DNA of 64,000 bases from JAFTYO01 sp045611785. Lineage in GTDB: Bacteria; Pseudomonadota; Alphaproteobacteria; RF32; CAG-239. The position numbers and the translations under genes are program-made. Positions 33,602 to 40,309 of the stretch are shown piece after piece; the first letter of the stretch is position 1; every line of letters starts with the position of its first letter. The notes beneath the pieces are model-generated. The model made no database searches, had not been told where the DNA came from, and worked only from the letters and a program-made list of their open reading frames with translations. Where the stretch lies: positions 1-64,000 of the forward strand of contig JAZKXV010000004.1 of assembly GCA_045611785.1 (NCBI GenBank). Direction: 5' to 3'.

Positions 33602-35023
33602 ATGCCTATAAATACACATACAAAAATTTTAGCCACTGTCGGACCTGCTAGCTCAAGCCGAGAAATGCTTGAAAAACTTATAGATGCAGGTGCTGATGCT
33701 TTTCGTTTCAATTTTTCACATGGTACCCATCAAGAGCACGCTCAAAGGTATAAAGTTATTAGAGAGTTGTCCGAATCGAAAGGACGTCATATTACCATCG
33801 TGGGAGATTTGCAAGGTCCAAAATTAAGAGTCGGACATTTTAAAAATGGTTCAGCATCTTTAACAGCAGGTCAAGAGTTTGCGCTTGATTTAGATGAAAC
33901 ATTAGGCGATGAAACCAGAGTCAATTTACCTCATAAAGAAATTTTTGCAGCTATAAAGCCTAAGGATATCTTATTGCTTAATGATGGTAACATATCTTTA
34001 GAAGTTGTTTCAGTTGAGCCGACAAGAGCAGTAACAAAAGTTTTGGTTGGTGGTGTGCTATCAGATCATAAAGGTGTTAATTTACCAAATATTACACTTC
34101 CGATATCTGCGTTAACTGAAAAAGATAGAAAAGATTTAGCCTTTGCATTAGATTTAGGTATAGATTGGATAAGTTTATCTTTTGTTCAAAAAGTTGAAGA
34201 CGTAATAGAAGTCAAAAACTTAGTAGGCGATAGGGCATTGGTGATGTCTAAACTTGAAAAACCTAGCGCAATTGACGATTTAGAAGAAATTATTAAAATG
34301 TCAGATGGTGTAATGGTTGCACGTGGTGATTTGGGCGTTGAATGCCCGTTATATACAGTTCCAGTATTACAAAAACGCATATTATCAGTATGTCGTAAGC
34401 ATGCAAAACCTGTTGTAGTTGCAACTCAAATGTTGGAATCAATGATAGAAATGCCTACACCAACCAGAGCTGAAGTTTCAGATGTGGCTACAGCTGTTTA
34501 TGAAGGTGCCGATACTGTTATGTTATCAGCAGAAACAGCTGTCGGCAAATATCCTGAAAAAACTGTTCAGATGATGCATAATATTATTGAAGAAGTTGAA
34601 GAAGATGAAAGTTTTTCAATTTGTTTAGGTGAAGATGCTAAAGACTTTTATAAATCAGAAACAATGGGTATAACATATGCTGCAAATGAATTAGCTCAGA
34701 TTTTGCCCAATGTGGGAGCTATTGTTACATATACAGCCTCTGGTTATACAACATATTCAATGGCAAAAGAAAGGCCAGATGTACATCTCGTTGCAATCAC
34801 TCCAAGCGTTAAAGTTGCACGTCGGTTAGGAATTGTATGGGGTGTTCACAGTTATGTTAATGAAGATGTGTTCTTAAGTTTTGAACGTATAGAAGAAAAT
34901 GCAACAAAGTATGTAAAAGATAATGGTTATGGTAAAGAAGGAGAATTAATTATCGTAACAGCAGGTTATCCGTTTGGAAAAGCAGGTATGACTAATTTGT
35001 TACATACAATTAAAATTTCATAA
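33602..35023 (+). CDS. pyk: Pyruvate kinase
   Basis: 473 residues. The barrel starts TKILATVGPASSSREML and continues with RFNFSHGTHQEH (Arg and Asn of the active site), GDLQGPKLRVG, the catalytic VMSKLEKPSAIDDLEEI (Lys) and VMVARGDLGVE, then the metal-binding region and LSAETAVGKYPEK. The C-terminal allosteric domain is present but short (about 350-473). It makes pyruvate and ATP from phosphoenolpyruvate. AAGGAG lies 6 bases before the ATG. It is encoded alone. Confidence 0.98.
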   Translation: MPINTHTKILATVGPASSSREMLEKLIDAGADAFRFNFSHGTHQEHAQRYKVIRELSESKGRHITIVGDLQGPKLRVGHFKNGSASLTAGQEFALDLDETLGDETRVNLPHKEIFAAIKPKDILLLNDGNISLEVVSVEPTRAVTKVLVGGVLSDHKGVNLPNITLPISALTEKDRKDLAFALDLGIDWISLSFVQKVEDVIEVKNLVGDRALVMSKLEKPSAIDDLEEIIKMSDGVMVARGDLGVECPLYTVPVLQKRILSVCRKHAKPVVVATQMLESMIEMPTPTRAEVSDVATAVYEGADTVMLSAETAVGKYPEKTVQMMHNIIEEVEEDESFSICLGEDAKDFYKSETMGITYAANELAQILPNVGAIVTYTASGYTTYSMAKERPDVHLVAITPSVKVARRLGIVWGVHSYVNEDVFLSFERIEENATKYVKDNGYGKEGELIIVTAGYPFGKAGMTNLLHTIKIS

Positions 35024-35052
35024 AAAATATCTCATAAGTTGAGTAAATAAAA

Positions 35053-35087
35053 AAGTCTCGAAAGTGTATAAACACAGTTCGAGACTT
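35053..35087. terminator. Bidirectional terminator between pyk and the Spy-like gene
   Basis: AAGTCTCGAA / TTCGAGACTT (35053-35062 and 35078-35087) with an inner GTGT-ATAA-ACAC stem. T-rich on both sides. Confidence 0.82.
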
Positions 35088-35105
35088 CTTTATTATAAAG
35101 CTGAA

Positions 35106-35594
35106 TTATTTTTCATTTGGATTTTTATGCATTCCGCGCATCATTTTATGTTTTGCATCAAAGGGTTTCTTGTGATGTTTTTTGAAATCCATTTCATCTT
35201 TTTTGCCAAAAGGGCCTTTTTCTTTCATTTCATCAAATTTCTTTTTTTGCTCAGGAGTTAAAATTTTTTCAAACTCTTCCATATTAGCACGGCGCTCAGT
35301 GTCAATTTTCTCACGTAAATCTTTCATTTGATCCATTAAAGGTTTTATTTTTATACGACCATCTTCTCTGATTTTTTTAGCTTGAGCTTGTTGTTCTTCG
35401 GTCATATTTAAATCAGTAGCCATTTTTTTAGCCATTTTTTCATGAAAATCTTTATCAAAACCTTTAAATGCTTTGCCCATTTCAACGTGTTCATGTGCCG
35501 GAGGTGGAACAGTTATATCGTTTTCAGCAGCTTTAAGTGTACCTGAAAACATAATTGTTGAAGTTAAAAGTGCAGATAATATAAACTTATTCAT
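35106..35594 (-). CDS. Spy/CpxP/CnrX-like periplasmic stress protein
   Basis: 162 residues with a signal peptide (about 1-22, cleavage near LKA-AEN). The mature part is helical and carries two LTxxQ-type motifs (LNMTEEQQAQA, near residue 65, and ILTPEQKKKFDEM, near 120), the hallmark of the Spy/CpxP/ZraP/CnrX fold. His and Met are concentrated at both ends (PPPAHEHVEMGK near the front, KHHKKPF and HKMMRGMH at the tail), consistent with metal contact. Its ATG overlaps the TGA of the sigma gene (ATGA), so it is translationally coupled to it. It may be the periplasmic sensor or a chaperone output of the system. Confidence 0.78.
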   Translation of the reverse strand: MNKFILSALLTSTIMFSGTLKAAENDITVPPPAHEHVEMGKAFKGFDKDFHEKMAKKMATDLNMTEEQQAQAKKIREDGRIKIKPLMDQMKDLREKIDTERRANMEEFEKILTPEQKKKFDEMKEKGPFGKKDEMDFKKHHKKPFDAKHKMMRGMHKNPNEK

Positions 35595-36103
35595 TTTGTT
35601 TCTCCTTGTAAAAAACTTAATTTTTCTTTTAAAATTTTGCGAGCATTAAACAGTCTTGATTTAATTGTTCCTACAGGAACTTTTAATTTTTGAGCAGCTT
35701 CCTCCATGGTATATCCTTCAAACTCAATTAAGATAATAACCATTCTATGTTCTTTAGAAAGTGAGTCAACCGCTTTTAATATAATCTTTTGACGTTGCTT
35801 TTCATCAGTAATCATTTCAGGAGTGGCTTCTGAGCTTAGATTTTCAAAGCAACTTTCATCAGAGCTTTCTTTTGCCGCATATTTAAAGTCTTTAGAGCGA
35901 AAAAAATCTCTGCATATATTGGCGGTTATCATACAAATCCATTGTTTGAATTTGCCCTCTTCTTTATATTTTGGCAGGTTTTGCCATGCCTTAATGTAAA
36001 CTTCTTGTTCTAAATCTTCGTTTGAACTTCCGGTTAATTTACGGATTACAGATTTTACATATTTTTTATTTTGTTCAATAAGTTGTTTCATTAGCCAATC
36101 CAT
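35591..36103 (-). CDS. ECF-type sigma factor
   Basis: 170 residues. Region 2 (about 10-75) has LTGSSNEDLEQEVYIKAW (the 2.2 core-binding helix) and FKQWICMITANICRDFFR. A linker of about 45 residues follows. Region 4 (about 110-165) has SLSKEHRMVIILIEFEGYTMEEAAQ and VPVGTIKSRLFNARK, a helix-turn-helix for the -35 element. The start overlaps the end of the upstream one-helix gene by 13 bases, and the stop overlaps the next start. The ECF-type promoter at 36362-36389 suggests it transcribes its own operon. Placement between a membrane protein and a Spy-like protein supports envelope or metal-stress control. Confidence 0.9.
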   Translation of the reverse strand: MDWLMKQLIEQNKKYVKSVIRKLTGSSNEDLEQEVYIKAWQNLPKYKEEGKFKQWICMITANICRDFFRSKDFKYAAKESSDESCFENLSSEATPEMITDEKQRQKIILKAVDSLSKEHRMVIILIEFEGYTMEEAAQKLKVPVGTIKSRLFNARKILKEKLSFLQGETK

Positions 36104-36339
36104 AATAAACCGTATTCATCAACAGGTAATCCCATATCTTCAATTATAGAACCGTTTGAAGCATTGTGCACCTCAAGGGCCCAAGTGTCATATATTGGTA
36201 AAGGTTGCCTAAATGCTGCCATAAAAACGATACAGCAACAACACATAAAGCTACCGACTGAAACCAATATTTTTCTTCTTTTTTTTCTGGCAAAATATAA
36301 AGGTTTAGCTTGTTGTATGAGTTTAGATATTTCTTCCAT
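36091..36339 (-). CDS. Small one-helix protein, candidate anti-sigma factor
   Basis: 82 residues: a charged cytoplasmic N-terminus of about 25 residues (MEEISKLIQQAKPLYFARKK), one membrane helix (about 26-45, with CCCC in it), and a short periplasmic tail. The layout equals CnrY-type minimal anti-sigma factors, which hold the sigma factor with a short cytoplasmic segment. There is no zinc-binding HxxxCxxC motif. AAGGAG lies 7 bases before the ATG. It is first in an overlapping three-gene operon with the sigma factor and a Spy-like protein. The role is inferred from architecture and position. Confidence 0.6.
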   Translation of the reverse strand: MEEISKLIQQAKPLYFARKKRRKILVSVGSFMCCCCIVFMAAFRQPLPIYDTWALEVHNASNGSIIEDMGLPVDEYGLLWIG

Positions 36340-36361
36340 AAATTTTCTCCTTACATCATGC

Positions 36362-36389
36362 TATAACGAAAACTTTTAATATAAGGTTC
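36362..36389 (-). promoter_or_regulatory. ECF sigma-dependent promoter of the triad
   Basis: On the minus strand TGAACC ends at 36385 (GAACC 36385-36389), then 16 bases, then CGTTATA (36362-36368). GAAC with CGT(T/C)A at this distance is the usual ECF pattern. It lies 23 bases before the first gene of the operon and implies autoregulation. Confidence 0.62.
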
Positions 36390-36427
36390 ATATTTAAAAT
36401 ATTTTTTTTAAAAATATATATTTGCCT

Positions 36428-37104
36428 ATGAAAAAAAGTATGAAAATAAAAATATTAGGATATGTAGCGGCTCTGTTTACAGTAATGATATGGAGCCTTA
36501 ATTTGATATATTCCAGATATTTAGCAGGAATTTTCAGCCCGTCGGAGATTTCATTTTTCAGATGGGCAATAGCAACAGTGATAATGTTTCCTTTTTTTAT
36601 TATAGATATAAAGCGGCTCATTTTCTTGTTTGAAAAGTATTGCAAAATAATTTTTTTGATGGCGTTTACAGGTATAGGCTTGCAAAACTGGTGTATTTAT
36701 ATGCTTTAGTGCAGAAGCAAGTGCCCAAAAAACACATGTTTGCAATACTTTTTATGTCTGTATTTATTGCTGCAATATTCTTTTATATTACCATGTATCC
36801 TGAAAACTTTATTTTAAATATGGATGATATACCGACAAGTGCATGGGTTATCATTATGGTTTTAGGGATTGTAAATTCTGCACTTGCTTATTTAACATGG
36901 GATTATGCAATACAAGCAATTGGTGCTGTAAATGCTGGAATAATTTATTATACATTACCAATATTTACCATACCGATAGCGTATTTGTTTTTGAATGAAC
37001 AGGTTTTTGAAAGCCAAATTTTTGGCGCTATTTTAATTGTGCTTGGAATTATGAGTGTTATTTTAGATGAAAAACAAAATAAAGTAGATAAGGCTTTTTC
37101 TTGA
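36428..37104 (+). pseudogene. EamA-family drug/metabolite transporter, broken
   Basis: Two frames together look like one transporter. The first (36428-36709) has three membrane helices (GYVAALFTVMIWSLNLIY, EISFFRWAIATVIMFPFFII, IIFLMAFTGIGLQNW) and stops at a TAG. The second, in another frame (from about 36700 to 37104), resumes with VPKKHMFAILFMSVFIAA and the typical EamA end (NSALAYLTWDYAIQ, IIYYTLPIFTIPIAYLFLNEQ). Joined they total about 225 residues where a 10-helix EamA protein has near 300, so a stretch holding about helices 4-6 is deleted as well as the frame being shifted. No ribosome-binding site is visible before the ATG. Confidence 0.75.
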
Positions 37105-37169
37105 GTTGCAATTTAAGTTACCTGATATATAGTAAAATATATTTGTAAACTAATAAAGTGAGGTAACTT

Positions 37170-38471
37170 ATGAAAATAGGAGTGGTAGGAACAGGATACG
37201 TCGGATTACCAACAGGCGTTGGTTTGGCAGAACTGGGAAATGACGTTATATGTATAGATAAAGACGAAAATAAAATTGCTGATTTGAAAAATGGCAAATT
37301 AACTATTTTTGAAGATGGTTTACCCGAACTTTTTGAAAAAAATACTTTATCAGGTAAAATTAAATTTACAACTTCTATGCAAGAAGGTGTACAAGATGCC
37401 GATATTGTAATTTTGGCTGTTGGAACACCTCCAAATCCTATTACTAAAGAAGCTGATATGAAATATATTCATGCGGCAGCAGAAGAGTTAGCTCAATATA
37501 TAACAGGTTATACGGTTGTTGCCGTTAAATCAACAGTTCCGGTTAATACAGGTGATGAAGTTGAAAAAATTATTGCCTCTCAAAATCCTAAAGGCGAATT
37601 TGATGTGGTTTCTTTGCCGGAGTTTTTAAGAGAGGGTTTTGCTGTACATGACTTTTTTAATCCTGACCGAATTGTTGTCGGTGCAAATTCTGAGCGAGCA
37701 AAAGAAAAAATTAAAGAACTTTATAAACCGTTTGAAGGAAAAACAAATATTTTATACGTTAAAAGACGTTCTTCTGAAACTATAAAATATGCATCAAATG
37801 CATTTCTTGCAATGAAAATTCAGTATATTAATGAAATGGCAGACTTTTGTGAAAAGTCCGGAGCGGATGTATATGAAGTAGCTAAAGGTATGGGACTTGA
37901 TTCTCGTATTGGTAATAAGTTTTTGAATCCAGGGCCCGGATATGGTGGTTTTTGTTTTCCTAAAGATACTAATGCTATGGCCTATATGGGCAGGGTAAAA
38001 GGTGTAAATTTATCTTTGATAGAGGCAACTATCCGAGGTAATGATAAACGCAAAATTCAGATGGCTAGACGTATTTTGGAAGAAATTGCTGATATCAGAA
38101 AACCTGTTATTGGTGTTTTAGGAGCTGCATTTAAAGGTGGAACAGACGATTGCAGAGAATCTCCTGCTATGCAAATTATTCAAATTTTGCTTGAAAAAGG
38201 TGCAAACATCCGACTTTATGATCCGGAAGCGCTTGAAAATGCTAAGAAAATTTTGGGCGATAAAGTTTATTACGCAACAGATATGTATGACGCTCTTAAT
38301 GGTTCTGATATTATGGCTGTGCTTACTGAATGGGAAGATTTTAAATTAATTGATTTAGAAAAAGCAAAAGCTGTACTTAAAAATGCTAAGATTGTTGACC
38401 TCCGTAACTTGATAAACAGAGGCAAAGCTAAAGAATTAGGTTTTGAAATTAAAAGTATCGGTATACAATAA
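37170..38471 (+). CDS. ugd: UDP-glucose 6-dehydrogenase
   Basis: 433 residues. The NAD-binding fold begins MKIGVVGTGYVGLPTGVGLAE with the GxGxxG loop. Further signatures are AVGTPPNP, KSTVPVNTGDEV, SLPEFLREG, and GPGYGGFCFPKDT with the catalytic Cys near 261. The C-terminal UDP-binding domain has GAAFKGGTDDCRESPA. It oxidises UDP-glucose to UDP-glucuronate, a precursor for acidic surface glycans. GAGG lies 7 bases before the ATG. It is the only nucleotide-sugar enzyme in the window, and could supply the glycosyltransferases seen at 3.2 and 12.8 kb, which is an inference. Confidence 0.95.
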   Translation: MKIGVVGTGYVGLPTGVGLAELGNDVICIDKDENKIADLKNGKLTIFEDGLPELFEKNTLSGKIKFTTSMQEGVQDADIVILAVGTPPNPITKEADMKYIHAAAEELAQYITGYTVVAVKSTVPVNTGDEVEKIIASQNPKGEFDVVSLPEFLREGFAVHDFFNPDRIVVGANSERAKEKIKELYKPFEGKTNILYVKRRSSETIKYASNAFLAMKIQYINEMADFCEKSGADVYEVAKGMGLDSRIGNKFLNPGPGYGGFCFPKDTNAMAYMGRVKGVNLSLIEATIRGNDKRKIQMARRILEEIADIRKPVIGVLGAAFKGGTDDCRESPAMQIIQILLEKGANIRLYDPEALENAKKILGDKVYYATDMYDALNGSDIMAVLTEWEDFKLIDLEKAKAVLKNAKIVDLRNLINRGKAKELGFEIKSIGIQ

Positions 38472-38498
38472 AAAAACGCTTTTCAAAAGGTAAATAAT

Positions 38499-39389
38499 AT
38501 GACTAAAGAAATTAAATTTTCGGAACAATCAAAAGATTTGATGCTCGCTTTTCAGAAAGATGAAATTACAAGTTCATTAATATATGATTATTTTGCTTCA
38601 AAAGTAAAAAATCAAAAAGATGCAACTACGTTAAAAAAAATCTCACAAGATGAAGCAGCGCATGCACAAGTGTGGCAAAGATATACTCAAACAGAAGTTA
38701 AGCCGAATATGTTTAAAATTTGGCTTTATCGCATTTTGATATATTTGTTGGGCTATACTTTTGTAATTAAACTTTTGGAAGCTCATGAATATGAAGGTGA
38801 AGTAGCATTAAAGCAACTTGAAAAAGAAATTCCTGAAGTTAAAAAAATTATCAAAGATGAAAAAGCTCATGAAGAAAAACTTATAAATATGCTTGATGAA
38901 GAACGCCTAAATTATGTCGGAGCAATGGTTTTAGGGTTAAATGATGCGTTGGTGGAATTAACCGGAACAATTGCAGGTATGACTTTTGTGTTAGCAAATA
39001 CAACCTTAATTGCAATGGCAGGTATTATTACAGGCGTTTCAGCCACATTATCTATGGCCGCTTCAAATTATTTGGCAGAACGGGCAGATGGTAACCCAAA
39101 TGCTTTAAAAGCAAGTTTTTACACCGGAATTGCATATTTAATTACGGTTGTATGCTTAGTGTTACCTTATTTATTGTTTCCTACAAATATGTATGTTGCT
39201 GCACTCATTTGTATGATTGCAATAGTTGTGCTGTTGGTATTTGTTTTTAACTATTATATCGGTATAGTTAAATCTGAGCCCTTCTTACCTAAGTTTATTG
39301 AAATGTCCGCAATCAGTTTATCAGTTGCATTAATTGCATTTTTGATAGGGTGGGGTGCTAAAGTCTTATTTAATTTGGATGTTGGCTAA
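38499..39389 (+). CDS. Ferritin-like/VIT1 membrane protein (MbfA-type)
   Basis: 296 residues. The N-terminal 140 residues form a rubrerythrin-like four-helix bundle with di-iron ligands (DEITSSLIYDYF, DEAAHAQVW, EAHEYEGEV, DEKAHEEKL). The C-terminal half is a VIT1/CCC1 membrane domain of five helices, with VLGLNDALVELTGTIAG and LSMAASNYLAERA. Members such as MbfA export iron or manganese and guard against peroxide-iron stress. It lies 27 bases after ugd, so it could share the transcript, though the functions do not obviously match. No Irr/Fur box was recognised upstream. Confidence 0.9.
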   Translation: MTKEIKFSEQSKDLMLAFQKDEITSSLIYDYFASKVKNQKDATTLKKISQDEAAHAQVWQRYTQTEVKPNMFKIWLYRILIYLLGYTFVIKLLEAHEYEGEVALKQLEKEIPEVKKIIKDEKAHEEKLINMLDEERLNYVGAMVLGLNDALVELTGTIAGMTFVLANTTLIAMAGIITGVSATLSMAASNYLAERADGNPNALKASFYTGIAYLITVVCLVLPYLLFPTNMYVAALICMIAIVVLLVFVFNYYIGIVKSEPFLPKFIEMSAISLSVALIAFLIGWGAKVLFNLDVG

Positions 39390-39471
39390 ATATTCATTAT
39401 TTTATTGACAAATATATGCTTTTTTTGATAACTTAATACCATAAAGGTATTATTCTAAAATATTAGAAGTT

Positions 39472-40272
39472 ATGAAAAAGGTATTATTAGTTTTAGCAGT
39501 TTTGTTTGCAGTGCAAACAGCTAGCGCGCAGTTAAATGACATTTATTTGAGAGATGATGTCGTTTTGTCAGGTAATCAATGGCACTTTGACGATTATTCG
39601 GTTATAGAGGCGAATAATGATGTTTATTTGGTTATTACTCCAAATGCTCATTATTATAAGCATTTACCACCGTTTAATAAGGTTGCTTTTGAGCAGTATT
39701 ACGGAATTAGTGTTTTAGGGGTTAGACCTTATGTTTTTAATAGTTACTTAGGATGGTATGTCCAAGGTTATTATTCAAACTATTTCTATGACCCTATTCA
39801 CAGCACTTGCATTACATTGTCTTATGTACCGGTATTTTACAATTTTTATTACTCGGTTCAAAGACTAAGGCATTTGAATTTAAGGTATTGGCATTGGAAA
39901 ACATCTGGTAGATATTATCAGATATGGCATTCGTCGCGAAGACACCATGACCATTATCGTAATCCTCATTTCCAACCAAATGGACCTGCGGTAAGACCGG
40001 GAAATAATCCTCATCGAAACGGAAACGGACCGGCAGTAGGACCAGGAAATAACCCTCCTCGAAATGGAAACGGACCGGCAGTAAGACCTGGAAACAACCC
40101 TCCTCGAAATGGAAACGGACCAGCAGTAAGACCTGGGAATGCACCTTCCAGAAACGGAAGCGGGCAGAGTGTAAGACCAGGAAATAATCCTCCTAGAAGT
40201 GGAAGTACCAGAAGCGGTTCGCAGGGTGGTCAGAGCAGAAGTGGCTCGGGTCATTCAGAAAGACGTCGTTAA
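39472..40272 (+). CDS. Secreted aromatic-rich protein with proline-glycine tandem repeats
   Basis: 266 residues. A signal peptide (KKVLLVLAVLFAVQTASA) is followed by a Tyr/Phe/Trp-rich domain (about 20-165, with YYKHLPPFNKVAFEQYYG and YYQIWHSSRRHHDHY) and then five 15-residue repeats GPAVRPGNNPPRNGN (171-245) and a Ser/Gly/Arg tail. The repeats are basic and flexible, so a surface- or glycan-binding linker is possible. I recognise no family. A TTGACA at 39405 with a weak -10 near 39429 may be its promoter. No clear Shine-Dalgarno is visible. It is followed by a terminator at 40278. Confidence 0.7.
   Translation: MKKVLLVLAVLFAVQTASAQLNDIYLRDDVVLSGNQWHFDDYSVIEANNDVYLVITPNAHYYKHLPPFNKVAFEQYYGISVLGVRPYVFNSYLGWYVQGYYSNYFYDPIHSTCITLSYVPVFYNFYYSVQRLRHLNLRYWHWKTSGRYYQIWHSSRRHHDHYRNPHFQPNGPAVRPGNNPHRNGNGPAVGPGNNPPRNGNGPAVRPGNNPPRNGNGPAVRPGNAPSRNGSGQSVRPGNNPPRSGSTRSGSQGGQSRSGSGHSERRR
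39982..40206 (+). repeat. Five tandem 45-bp coding repeats
   Basis: Five in-frame units start at 39982, 40027, 40072, 40117 and 40162. Each encodes a variant of GPAVRPGNNPPRNGN. Units 2 and 3 are nearly identical in DNA and the last two have diverged, which points to slippage or recombination. Confidence 0.9.
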
Positions 40273-40277
40273 AAATT

Positions 40278-40309
40278 TCCCCTCATAGTCAAATATGAGG
40301 GGATTTTTT
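40278..40309. terminator. Terminator between the secreted protein and mutS
   Basis: TCCCCTCATA / TATGAGGGGA (40278-40287 and 40294-40303) with a 6-base loop, followed by TTTTTT on the plus strand and AATTTTT on the minus strand. Confidence 0.88.

Noticed and set aside
35064..35261. Plus-strand ORF rich in Phe/His opposite the Spy-like gene
   Set aside because: It is the complement of the charged, Lys/Glu-rich Spy-like coding sequence, has no ribosome-binding site and overlaps the bidirectional terminator.
39982..40206. Regular 45-bp repeats considered as a CRISPR array
   Set aside because: The units are directly adjacent with no unique spacers and are read in frame as protein.
39812..40254. 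Two minus-strand ORFs opposite the 45-bp repeats
   Set aside because: Repeat DNA stays open in several frames. Only the plus frame has a signal peptide and a terminator after it.
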